Assembly: GCF_033568475.1 (NCBI RefSeq)
Contig: NW_027331831.1
Coordinates: 3,968,001-4,032,000 of the forward strand
Direction: 5' to 3'
Source of the DNA: Henckelia pumila
Lineage: Eukaryota > Streptophyta > Magnoliopsida > Lamiales > Gesneriaceae
DNA length: 64,000 nucleotides
Part shown: positions 1 through 10,434 of the stretch, one piece after another
How positions within the stretch are numbered: position 1 is the stretch's first letter
Layout: the number at the start of each line of letters is the position of its first letter
Notes under the pieces: model-generated
What the model saw: the letters and a program-made list of their open reading frames with translations, nothing else
What the model was told of the DNA's origin: nothing
Databases searched by the model: none
Position numbers and translations under genes: made by a program

Positions 1-165
1 TGTGTTTTTCATCACAAATGAAGACCTATTTATAGATCCACATTTGAGATTAGTCCAAAAATTAATATATCATCATCTACATCATCACACACTAATTTTC
101 AACATTTTACAACTTAATATTCAACATTCAATATTCAACAAAAATAAAATAATATATTTTCAACA
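1..165 (-). repeat. Copia-1 3' LTR (partial, cut by window edge)
   Basis: In element orientation the LTR begins TGTTGAAAATA at 165, directly after the purine tract. About the first 50 bases of the window recur at 5673-5731 in the other LTR. They contain the TATA box (plus ctatttatagatcc, minus TATAAATAG). The remainder of this LTR lies left of the window. Confidence 0.85.
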
Positions 166-330
166 CTCCCTCTTGTGATGATGATCGTCATATAATGATT
201 GTATTTATTACGTGTTTTATCCTGTCTCGTTAAAAACCTTACTAGGAAAAACCCAGTGGGATAAAAACCATAGCAAGGAAAAAAGAGTGCAGCCACGTAA
301 ACTCCCCATCATGTTAACACGAGTGATTCT

Positions 331-582
331 TCACATATTCCGTAGATTGCGCATCCCAATGTTATATATATGTTTTTTGAATATTGTCGTAGGAAGCGCC
401 TTTGTGAAGAGGTCTGGTGAGTTCTCACTTGATTGAATGTAACAGATATCAATATCTTTATTCTTCTCAAGCTCTTGAGTGTGGGCAAAGAACTTTGGAG
501 GGATATGTTTTGTTCTGTCACTTTTGATGCATCCTTCTTTCATTTGAGCAATACATGCAGCATTATCTTCATACAGCGTCAC
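331..582 (-). pseudogene. Copia-1 RNase H, C-terminal part
   Basis: An open stretch of 83 codons carries the end of a Copia RNase H domain, with motifs EDNAACI and TKHIPPKFF followed by a DLFTKALP-type segment. It is the continuation of the RNase H start at 665-1210, but in a different frame. The two are separated by the 73-bp tandem duplication at 688-833. It ends about 160 bp before the polypurine tract, as expected for the end of Copia pol. Confidence 0.85.
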
Positions 583-664
583 AGACTTCTTGTCTACTGA
601 TAATCCACAAGAAATTTGGATATGTTGTGTTATTGATTTTAGCCAAACACATTCACGGCTTGCT

Positions 665-1210
665 TCATGTAGCGCAATAATCTCTGCGTGATTTGATGAA
701 GTTGTTACGAGTGTTTGTTTCTGTGAACGTCAAGAAATTGCGGTGCCTCCACGAGTAAATGTGATTTGATGAAGTTGTTACGAATGTTTGTTTCTGTGAA
801 CGCCAAGAAATTGCGGTGCCTCCACGAGTAAATACATATCCGGTTTGGGAACGTGTCTTATGTGGATCAGATAAATATCCAGCATCAGCATAACCAATGA
901 TACTTTGATTGGTGTCTTTTGAGTACAAAAGTCTCAAATCTGTCGTTCCTCGTAGATAGCGGAATATATGTTTAATTCCGTTCCAGTGCCTCTTTGTTGG
1001 ATATGAACTGAATCTTGCCAATAAATTTACAGCAAAAGATATATTAGTTCTAGTGCGATTTGCAAGATACATAAGGGCACCAATGACACTTAGATATGGT
1101 ACTTCTGGACCAAGAATAACTTCATCATCTTCACATGGACGGAATGGATCCTTTTCTATGTTTAATGATCTTACAACCATTGGAGTACTTAATGGATTTG
1201 ATTTATCCAT
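665..1210 (-). pseudogene. Copia-1 RT C-terminus and start of RNase H
   Basis: The reading contains the conserved Copia segment after the polymerase core (GALMYLANRTRTNISFAV) and the start of RNase H (GYADAGYLSDPHK, then GYVFTRGGTAISW). The last part of this frame is non-homologous because a 73-bp duplication (688-760 and 761-833) shifts the frame. Upstream, at 1211-1475, the YVDD polymerase motif is still recognisable but interrupted by stops. Confidence 0.85.
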
Positions 1211-1474
1211 ATTAAAACGTTTAAGGATCTTTTATGTATAATTTGCCTGGTGAACAAAAATTCCACATTCTTTTTGTTCGATTTGCAAACCCAGACAGTA
1301 CTTGATTTTTCCAAGATCCTTCATTTCAAATTCTTCCTTCAACTACATCATAACTTCTTGAATTTCTTTATTCGTTCCAATGATGTTTAAATCATCAACA
1401 TATACAACAATAATTACACATCCGGATGTTGTTTTCTTGATGAAAACACAAGGAAATATTGGATCATTTACATA

Positions 1475-3130
1475 TCATTTTTTCATCAAGTGCTCACTTA
1501 GCCGATTATACCACATTCGGCCGGATTGCTTCAACCCATATAATGATCTTTGCAATTTTACAGAATAAAATTCTCTGGGTTTTGAACTTTGTGCTTTATG
1601 CATCTTAAATCCTTCAGAGATTTTCATGTATATATCACTATCAAGTGATCCGTATAAGTAAGTTGTAACAACATTCATAAGACACATTTTCAAATTTTCA
1701 GATACTGCCAAACTAATCAAATATCGAAACGTAATTGCATCCATAATAGGAGAATACGTTTCTTCATAATCAATTCCAGGCCTTTGAGAAAAACTTTGTG
1801 TAACAAGTCTAGCTTTATATCTTCCTATTTCATTTTTCTCATTTCGCTTTCGAATAAAAACCCATTTGTATCCAACAGGTTTTACACCTTCAGGTGTGAG
1901 GATTATAGGTCCAAAAACATTACGTTTATTTAGCGAATCCAATTCAACCTGGATGACATTTTTCCATTTGGCCCAATCATGACGAGTTTTACATTTACCA
2001 AAAGATTTTGGTTCAATATCCTCATTTTCATTTATGATGTCACAAGCCACATTATAAGAAAATATCTCATCAATATCTTCTATATCTTTTCGGTTCCATA
2101 TTTTTCCAGTATTAATATAATTGATAGAGATTTCACGATTCTCGTCAGTTTGTGGTTCTGACAGAACATTTTCATCATCAGGTGTTTCTTCTGGAACACC
2201 ATTTTTTATTTTATGATCATCGTGTTTCTCTATGCCTTTTCTTTTCCGAGGATTTTTATCCTTGGAATCGACTGGCCTTCCACGCTTCAAGCGTTTTATG
2301 ACATCATGAGCGTCTTCAATTTGTTTCTTTGGAATTGCAATTCGAGCAGAGGTATTTACAGCATTTATATATGATTTTGTTACCCCTTTTGTGTCTGCAA
2401 ATGCATCTGACATTTGATTTGCAATTATTTGCAAGTGCACAATTTGCTGTACATCTTTCTCACATTTTTTGGTCCTTGGATTTAAATATAACAATGATGG
2501 TACATACCATGTGATTTCTTTTTCGATGTGTTTCTTTTCTCCCCCTAACATTGAGAAGATTTCTTCATTAAAATGGCAATCAGCAAAACGTGCTGTAAAC
2601 ACATCGCCTGTCTGAGGCTCAAGATATCGAATGATTGATGGGCTATCATAACCGATATAAATACCGATTTTTCTTTGAGGACCCATTTTTGATCGTTGAG
2701 GTGGTGCAATAGGCACATACACCATACATCCAAAAATTTTCAGATGAGAAATATTTGGTTCTTTACCAAATGCAAGCTGCAATGAGGAGAATTTATGATA
2801 TGCACTTGGTGTGATGCGAATTAATGCCGCAACATGTAAAATTGTATGTCCCCATATAGAAATAGGGAGCTTTGTTGTCATAATCATTGGTCTAGCAATC
2901 AGTTGTAGACGTTTAATCAATGATTCAGCTAATCCATTCTGTGTATGAACATGAGCAACATGATGTTCAACAGTAATTCCCATTGACATACAATAGTCAT
3001 TGAAAGTTTGGGAAGTAAATTCTCCAGCATTATCAAGTCTTATTTTTTTGATTGTATAATCGGGAAATTGATTCCGCAATTTTATTATTTGAGTCATTAA
3101 TCTTGCAAATGCCACATTCCGAGTTGACAA
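1475..3130 (-). pseudogene. Copia-1 integrase core and reverse transcriptase
   Basis: This 551-codon stretch starts inside the integrase catalytic core: the second catalytic Asp is in RLDNAGEF and the Glu in GLAESLIKR. It goes on through the integrase C-terminus, a charged linker and the fingers and palm of RT (YKWVFIRKR, RYKARLVTQSFSQRPGIDY, SLYGLKQ). It ends at a TGA at 1475-1477 where the family has Gly (GGA). The YVDD box follows in the same frame beyond that stop, with two further stops near 1345 and 1240. Confidence 0.9.
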
Positions 3131-3145
3131 TAAGCATACATGTGA

Positions 3146-3895
3146 TCATCCGTTAGAGGCATCGATCAATACCATAAAATATCGAAATAGTCCACATGGT
3201 GGATTAATTGGCCCACAAATATCACCCTGAATACGTTCAAGAAATATGGGTGATTCTGTTTGGATTTTAGCTGGCGATGATCTTATAATAAGTTTTTCAA
3301 GAGAACATGCTTTACATTGAAACTTATTATTCTGAAAGATCTTCTGATCTTTCAATGGATGACCATGTGTATTTTCAATAATTTTTTGCATCATTATTGA
3401 ACCAGGATGTCCAAATCGATCATGCCAATTGGTTAATATTGAAGAATTATTAACCACCATATTTGATTCGATTGACCTTATATGTGTATAATGCCCAGTA
3501 GGAAACATTGATAATTTTTCAACCACATATTTCTTTCCTGATTTATATGTGGTAAGATACATATATTTCTGATTTCCATTAGTTATCGTCTCAGTATCAT
3601 ATCCATGAGAATATATGTCATTAAAACTCAACAAATTTTTTTTCGATTGTGGTGAATATAAAGCATCATTTATCAGAAATTTTGTACCATTTGGTAAAAA
3701 AAATTGTGCTTTACCACAACCTTCAATCAAGTCTACAGGATCTAATATTGTATTCACCATTGTTTTTGTTGGTTTTATTTCCAAGAAATATCTTTCATCT
3801 CGCAGAATATTATGCGTTGTACCACTATCCGGTATGCAAATTTCCATGATATTATTTCCATGTTTGCTCATACCGTTTTTCATTTTGAACTTCAA
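3146..3895 (-). pseudogene. Copia-1 protease, pre-integrase and integrase N-terminus
   Basis: The protein carries the aspartic protease motif (PDSGTTHNIL), the GAG pre-integrase zinc region (WHDRFGHPG, then CKAC) and the first integrase Asp (QGDICGPI). It stops at TGA 3146-3148. The downstream reading at 1475-3130 continues in the same frame after a gap of a few codons, so one TGG-to-TGA change splits the integrase. Confidence 0.9.
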
Positions 3896-3989
3896 AAGAA
3901 ATTATGTAATAAAGAAAATCAAGGATAATATATATGCAAAATATAGCATGTTTCATAAGAATGCATGAAAAATATAGCATGTTACATTC

Positions 3990-4549
3990 CAGTCCCACCA
4001 ATATATTAATCAATGTTCTCGAAATCATTTGAAAAATCGGCAGCATCGAAATAAGTTGAACCACTTAAATGATTACTGTTTTCAACAAAATTGGTCTATT
4101 TTTATTTCCCCTTTATCGATACTTTAAAGAGCTTATATAAGTGCTCAGGGGTACGTGACCAATGTCTTGGAGTGCCACATTTATAACAAGCACTCTCATA
4201 TCTTTTTGAGTGATTTTTATTTTCACTCATATTTTCATGCTGCCTTTTTGGGTGGTTCGTGACGTTCTTTTGAGATTAGTTATTGAAGTAACTATCTCGA
4301 TTATTTTCATATTCACGGCCGTGACCACGACCGCGATCATTTCTACGTCCATGTTCATGACCACATCCTTGACCTCAACCAAAATCTAGTTTATGCCTTT
4401 GATTTTGGTTTTCATTTTTACATACGACATTTGCTTTTGGAAATGCCGTAGATACATTGGGTCGGGATTTATGATTTCTCATTAACAAATCTTTGTTCTT
4501 TTCTAGTGATATCGAGAGCAAAGAATTTAAACTTTGCCAAATTTGACAT
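3990..4549 (-). pseudogene. Copia-1 gag remnant with internal deletion
   Basis: The start codon is at 4547-4549 and opens with MSNLAKFKFFALDI, a typical gag N-terminus. After about 15 codons the sequence jumps to the C-terminal part (LLMRNHKSRP, then a Gly/Arg/His-rich stretch). Most of the gag core, roughly 200 codons by family length, is missing, and the two parts are in different frames. A CCHC knuckle follows at about 4147-4188 (CYKCGTPRHWSRT), but its fourth Cys is replaced or deleted. At least two stops lie in the C-terminal part. Confidence 0.75.
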
Positions 4550-4970
4550 GGTGGTACTAGAAAAATAACAATGCATTTTATAAGTTAATTTCAATTAATA
4601 TGACAATACAAAATAATGGATAAACGACGAGTACAAGTATATTTAAAAATAGATGAAAAATGTGCGGTGGATAATCTCCGGTGAGTACAAGACTCGTGAG
4701 CATGATGATCATAATCGTTATGAAAAATAGCCTTAGAAATGCCATCATCTTCATCTTCGAAAAAAACCAAGGAGAAAATATTTTGAGAGAAAGAGTGAAT
4801 TTTGGTGTGATTGAAAATGAGTTTGAGTGAACATATTTATAAGCCAAAAACTAGCCGTTTTGTTACCGTTTGTGACCGTTGAGGGTAAGGAAAAAATCGA
4901 GTATGTGTTGAATAAAAATTCGTGATAATCATGTGATACATATAATGATAATCATAATTAAAAAATTATG

Positions 4971-5475
4971 TATATCATATCACATTATTATAAGGTCGGT
5001 GCCGTAGACATCCTTTTATATAATATTGTGAAATTATACAAATATAATTAGTATAAAGTCATGTATAGTATATCATATCACATTATTATAAGATCGGTGT
5101 CATAGACAACCTTTTATATAATAATATGAGATTATACGAATATGATTATTATATAAATACACAATAATATATATCATACCACGTTATTATAAGGTCAGTG
5201 TCATAGACATCCTTTTATATAATAACATGAAATTATATATTAATATAGTTAGTATATATGTATAATAAATATATATCATATCACGTTATTATAAGATCAG
5301 TGTCATAGACATCCTTTTATATAATAACATGAAATTATATATTTATATAGTTAGTATATATATATAATAAATATATATCATATCACGTTATTATAAGGTC
5401 GGTGTCATAGACAACCTTTTATATAATAACATGAAATTATATATTAATATATACACAATAAAAATATATAAACAA
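4971..5475. repeat. Five tandem ~100-bp repeats in the Copia-1 leader
   Basis: Units start at about 4971, 5069, 5170, 5272 and 5374 (periods 98, 101, 102, 102). Each has the core tatatcata(t/c)cac(a/g)ttattataag followed by a gtcatagaca-type block and tccttttatataata. They lie between the primer site and gag, in the untranslated leader. Units 3-5 are the most alike, which suggests recent expansion at the LTR-proximal side. There are no spacers of the CRISPR kind and no coding content. Confidence 0.85.
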
Positions 5476-5574
5476 TAAAATAAAAATTCTTACTTGTTGA
5501 ATATTTTTGTCTTCTCTTTGTGTTTTGGAGCGTCGAAAATTATAGAGAACCTTCGAGCGATCGTGATGATAACG

Positions 5575-5731
5575 TGTTGTGAAAAAGTAAAAATTTACGG
5601 TAAAAAGTAAATACTCCAAAACTCAAAATATATCAAACTCTACACTTTATAATATTTTTTTCTCAACTCAATTGTGTTTTTCATCACAATGAAGACCTAT
5701 TTATAGATCCACATTTGAGATATGAGTTGAT
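5575..5731 (-). repeat. Copia-1 5' LTR remnant
   Basis: The element-oriented LTR ends in CACAACA (plus tgttgtg at 5575). It abuts the probable primer site in plus cgtgatgataacg at 5562-5574. Homology with the other LTR stops at 5731, after cacatttgaga, so the first part of the LTR (about 115 bp of U3) is gone. The element is therefore truncated at its right end. Confidence 0.75.
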
Positions 5732-8112
5732 TTGTTTAATATTTATAGCGAAAAAATATATTTTTATATTAGAAAAGTATTTTCCATTTCCATAAATTGT
5801 GTCGGAAGTCTCACAAAATTTCACAAAATTAACCAATGAGACAGTTCTATAAGAATTTCTGTGATATTTAAATTAAGAAACTCATGATCTTCTGATCTCT
5901 CTCTTTGAAATCAATTTATTTATTTAACTCATTAATTGTGGAACTCAAGAGGTTTATTATTTTATGTCTGACTAAGCTGTAAAATGAAGAGGATTTAGCG
6001 TACCTTACCTCAACTTCGTGGCACCCTAGGAAGCCAGCAATATCTCAGTGAAGACAAACTACAAATAACTTATAAAACTTTTTTCAGACAATTCAAATTA
6101 ATATATATATATATATAATATTGAGAGGGGGACCAAATGAAAGCTATGATATGTTGTGCATAATTCAAAAGACTAATCCCTTAGCTGGATCATCCCAAAA
6201 ACTCTTGCGGTCCATCCTCGGTAAATGAATCAGATGTATACAGATTATAATATTATAATATATATGTAGGAATTCAAATTTTATATTTATATTTAATACC
6301 AACAAAAAAATAAATAAATCAGATTCATTTATTTATAGCCAGGATGTCACTGAATGTTATACTAGTACTATATATATTCACTGTTTATGAACTTTCGATT
6401 CTTCCACCAAAATTTAAAGAAACCAATTGAAATTCTACAAAGAAAATAAGAAATCAATCCCTAAAATTTTAAATTGCATCTCATGCCATATTCGAAATAA
6501 TATTCTAGCCTAGGTTTTATCAGTTGCATTGTTAGAATCAAGCAAGATTTTTTTTTTTTTTTTTATCTTTCTATATATATATATCAGCGAGATAATTGCA
6601 TATATTAGCCATGTGACACAATGACTAATAATAATAGTCCCTAGTCTTTTAAAATTTTGAGCAAAATACACCTGAAAACACTTACGGATCACAAGAGGTT
6701 GTGTGCTCAAAATTTTAAAACGTGGGGATGTATGTGCTCAAGGTTAAAAAAGAGAGGGAGCTAGCTAATAGATTATTCTTTTTTCATAGAGGGTTTTTAG
6801 CAATCTCGGTATTTTTCCATATATATCAGCTTTGAACATATGTATATTTTGTTATTGAGAAACAGATAGAAACAAACCAACCAATAATTATTTTAAAAAA
6901 AATATAACAAACAAGAATTAAAAGTAAACGTACAATATAATATTAATTAATATTCAGACTCAAATTTTAGGAGATAGAATTCGGTATATTGAATTGGTAG
7001 ATACTATGCTCGATCCCCTCCCCTTTGGAATATCAGTAAAGAACCTAGGTTGTCCCGGACATGAAATTGTACTTGACAATATATATTTTACTGCTAAATA
7101 TATAGCTAGTCTAATCTTACTGCTGTATGCATTAATGAATTTTGTTATAAGTGACAGAAAAAAGCCAAATGGAATTGTTGGGCGACATAAATACAGAGCA
7201 ATAATCCCCACGGAAATATATGTCCCCATGACTTTAATTTGCTCAGAATTCATTGATTGAAAGTGACACTGCACTGCAACCCTTTATATATACATAATCA
7301 TCCACGATATTATATATTCATATCTAGCAGGCCAGTAAATATCGATCGGATACAATATTTTTTTTGGAAGTGCGTGGTTCTATATATATGTTTATTTTTA
7401 CATAGGATAACCTAAAATTTGAAATTTTATATGTATATATATTCCGAAACATCTTATCTATATATCCCTACTCACCATACATTATCTTCAAGGTCTCGCA
7501 AGAACCTCAAACTAACATGAATATTGAGACGTCGACCTAGCTAGCTAGCTAATCGGTCGTCGATCACGCACCGGGCGTATCGACCGCCGGTGAATGTAAT
7601 TTGTTGAGAGGTGATATCCGATATTGTCTACACGCATATATATGTCAATCAGATGTTAGATAACAGTTCAAGGGTTTAGATATGGATCCTTAAATGAATG
7701 ATTTGAGTATTATCCATATGTAGGATCTCATTAACCCAGTTTAAGTACCAGTAAAGACTTTTGAAATATATATATGTATGATTTGTTGCGCCAAAGTTTT
7801 GAACCTGTTATGATACCATTTTTGAAACCAAATTTCCAAAAAATTAAGACCCATTAATCTATGATTCGAATCACATGTATGTTTATTATCATTAATATAT
7901 ATATATATATATATCATTGTAGCTCTCGATATATAGCTGCTCCAAGGTTCGTTTGAAACAAGACTAATTAATATATAACCAATCAAACAGTACTATTATT
8001 GCATGAAATCTCAAATCTTAAAATATAGCGATAATATATGTAGCTTCTCACGATGAGTATACATGACCAAATATAGAACGACATACTTAATTAAGTATAA
8101 GAACGTAACGTA
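5732..8112. other. Intergenic AT-rich DNA, no supported gene
   Basis: I see poly-T and TA-rich stretches, an open reading of about 90 codons on both strands at 6960-7274 without a recognisable domain, and no RNA gene. The 3' flank of the zinc-finger gene is at the right end. Confidence 0.5.
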
Positions 8113-8733
8113 TCATCCCCATCGCGGCGGCGATTTTCGTCCTAGACGAAGCTCGAGATCGATCTCTTCCATCAGCGTCGCATCACTAGTGTCATGACGA
8201 CTCCCCATAATTTCAAAGCCATCTAAAACCGACGGACTCGTGGCGTTGCTCGAATATTTATCCGTTGCAAGATTAGGCGAGTCACAAGTGAGAGGGGAAG
8301 AAGATGAATCCATGGAAGCCTTCATGATCTCCCTGCCAACAAGCACGCTACCATTAGGGTTTGGCATGGAATAAACAAGGCACAAGCCGCCATTCGTCGC
8401 GAATTCTTGATCACGTGCGTGTAAAAAGATCGGAGATGGACGAGCTTTGGCCACCGTCGTCGAGGAGTGGTGTAACTTGACACGGTCGCGGCGGTGCACG
8501 TTCATGTGACCGCCTAGAGCCTGAGCCGAACGGAACTCCCTCCGGCAAAACGTGCACGTATAGAACCGCGGCGGCCACGTGCACCCCAACATGTTCCCGA
8601 TCGTGTCTCTCTCAAATGCCCGAATCTCCCAAGAATCCTCCTCCTTTCTAGACATAATTTGTTCCTTGTCGCGATTTTTCGCCGGATCTCGGAGACTAGT
8701 CAAGGACATGAGCCCTACTACCTCAACAGCCAT
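8113..8733 (-). CDS. SUPERMAN/RABBIT EARS-like C2H2 zinc-finger repressor
   Basis: This is a 206-aa intronless gene with a single plant-type C2H2 finger (C60, C63, H76, H80) carrying QALGGH at 71-76, in the context [11 protein letters not shown] and ending NVHRRDR. That is the signature of the SUPERMAN group. The C-terminus has an EAR repression motif, DLELRLG (192-198). Family members act in the nucleus as repressors that set floral-organ boundaries or control axillary and cell proliferation programmes. The basic NVHRRDR stretch after the finger supports DNA binding and nuclear import. The Ser-rich middle is not conserved in the family. The start fits the family in that a short N-terminal arm precedes the finger. 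Which paralogue this is (SUP, RBE, ZFP10/11-like) cannot be settled by eye. Confidence 0.9.
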   Translation of the reverse strand: MAVEVVGLMSLTSLRDPAKNRDKEQIMSRKEEDSWEIRAFERDTIGNMLGCTWPPRFYTCTFCRREFRSAQALGGHMNVHRRDRVKLHHSSTTVAKARPSPIFLHARDQEFATNGGLCLVYSMPNPNGSVLVGREIMKASMDSSSSPLTCDSPNLATDKYSSNATSPSVLDGFEIMGSRHDTSDATLMEEIDLELRLGRKSPPRWG

Positions 8734-9066
8734 GGGAGTAGTGGAGTTGACATTTAAGGTAAAATGGACATTGATAATTAAAGGGATGATATGATATAAT
8801 GTGTAGAAGTAAATAAGAGCAAGCTATAGACAATTAAACGAAGGGATGGGCCTTTAATTTGTGGGGAAATAGAGACAAAATAATGTTTCAGCGCCGTAGA
8901 TATCAACAAAGTTTTTTAGTACGCGCGCAGTTGGATTTTAATATAATTTGAAACATATTTTTGGTCGTACTTGTGTTAATGTTCCACAAAGCAATGCTCT
9001 TTTGCATCGGCTTCGACGTCCTCCCCAGTAGATGTTAGACAATTTTTTTTTGACATATAAATAATT
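8734..9066. other. Upstream region of the zinc-finger gene
   Basis: This 330-bp AT-rich flank should hold the promoter of the minus-strand zinc-finger gene. A TATA-like tatatcat(atcat) lies near 8785-8800, but it is weak. Nothing else is supported. Confidence 0.3.
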
Positions 9067-9362
9067 GGAAAATTAATTGTTTTTTTGGTAATGTAATTGT
9101 ATTTTCGAATTTTAATTTTAGTTCGATACTTTGTATTTTTTGTGTGTGACAATTTTAGTCTTTTTCTGATGTGGCGCTGATGTGACACCAATACAGTGCT
9201 CATGTGGAGCTGACGTGTTTAGTGTCACGTAAGCATGTTTGAAGAAAAATGACTAAAATTGCCAAAAATCGAAACATGTAGAACTAAAACTAAAATATAA
9301 AAATATAAAGAACCGAAATCGCAAATTGACCAACATACAAGACCAAAATTATAGTTTTCCCT
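9067..9362. mobile_element. Diverged copy of the 313-bp palindromic MITE family
   Basis: The ends ggaaaatt and agttttccc are inverted. The arms carry the same words as the better copies at 11283 and 20183: a gatgtggcgctgatgtg block in the centre, ggactaaaattgcc-like text and caacatacaagaccaaaat near the right end. It has many mismatches, so it is an older insertion. Confidence 0.65.
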
Positions 9363-10434
9363 AAATAATATTATCCAATTGAACAAATACATATTCAATA
9401 GGAAAAAACTGCCATTTTATTTGGTCCTCTCGATTTTGGTCTTATGTAATATCAAATTTTAGAGGTTTAATGTTATTATTATTATTTTTTTCGGTTTATT
9501 AATTAGTTTTCCACGTGGAACTGACATGAGGTTTGACATATTTTATGCTACATAGGCACTTTTTTGAAAAATTGATATTTGTTAATACAGAGGACCAACT
9601 TTTACCTATTTAATATTTGCTTTCATATTTTACATTGTATATACTATATATTGTATGAATTTTTTTTTTTTTTTTGGAAAAAAAGATGGTAAACTAAGCA
9701 TTGTTTCGTGTAGTTATATCCACTTTTCCAAGTGGACGTGAAAATACAACCAAATATTAGCATCTGTTGACAAACTCGAGAAAACACACATACAAGACCG
9801 ATTTTAAAATATTAATTGTCTAATCTTTTATTTTACTTCTGACATTTTCGGATTTATTTTATTATAATGAGGGTGGGCGAGTTTTGCTGATAATTTCACA
9901 AAAAATTATTCATGACATTGAGTAAAATTTTGATATGAAAAAAAAATCATGTACATACATATATAATCAAGGTTCAGTATGTGGGTAGTACCCAAAAACT
10001 GATCTGGACGGACCATATCAGTTTGCAGATCAAATGATTAGATCTGTTGAGCTGATTTGGGCCGTCCAGATCAGCTTGGGGATGAGGGTAGCATCCACCC
10101 ATATAGTCAATATATAGTTTTCTCATAAAAATACTGATCAGATATATTAATGACATAAAAAAAACCAAAATTTAGCAACTAGAGTACCATATATTTCTGC
10201 TATCAAGTAAATTATTTAAATTAAATCACCTTTACCAGGACGAATTTATAGCTCGCAAGATATTTAAATTTACAAAAATAAAATAAATACGTACACGCAT
10301 AAATGTCCGATCCCCATATTCTATGCTTATATTAGATTATGGAGCTGAATTTATTATTTCGATAAGGATAAAAATTTCTCCCATTTTAGTTCATCACCTA
10401 TCTCGTAATCTATTAAAGAAAGTGACGGTAAATT
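9363..10434. other. Intergenic DNA with one small inverted-repeat element
   Basis: There is no gene. At 9400-9600 there is faint similarity to the same palindromic MITE family (ccacgtggaactgacatgag). A short inverted-repeat element lies at 9977-10104. The remainder is AT-rich. Confidence 0.4.
9977..10104. mobile_element. Short MITE-like inverted repeat
   Basis: The left arm (gtatgtgggtagtaccc ... ctgatctggacgg) is matched by the reverse complement of the right arm (ccgtccagatcagc ... taccctcatccc ... cacccatat). The arms are about 35-40 bp with mismatches and about 50 bp lies between them. No target duplication could be fixed. Confidence 0.5.

Larger units (their letters stand above)
1..5731 (-). 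mobile_element. Copia-1: decayed Ty1/Copia LTR retrotransposon
   Basis: Pieces of gag, protease, integrase, RT and RNase H occur in Copia order on the minus strand. The 3' LTR enters from the left edge and ends at 165. The 5' LTR remnant is at 5575-5731. Positions 1-50 and 5673-5731 are the same LTR stretch, including a TATA box. The polypurine tract lies at 166-177 (plus-strand ctccctcttgtg) and the probable primer site at 5562-5574. Gag is internally deleted and pol carries several stops and a frameshifting duplication, so the copy cannot encode its own proteins. The lineage within Copia was not assigned. Confidence 0.9.

Noticed and set aside
4578-4847. Hydrophobic open reading of 89 codons on the minus strand
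   Set aside because: It lies in the leader of Copia-1 upstream of gag, has no family resemblance and shares nothing with gag.
4971-5475. CRISPR-like regular repeats
   Set aside because: Units adjoin without unique spacers, the host is a plant, and the array sits in a retrotransposon leader.
6994-7260. Wall-associated-kinase-like or organelle gene fragment
   Set aside because: The short PFGI and CPG words are too weak and no catalytic or repeated Cys pattern follows; I could not match organelle genes.
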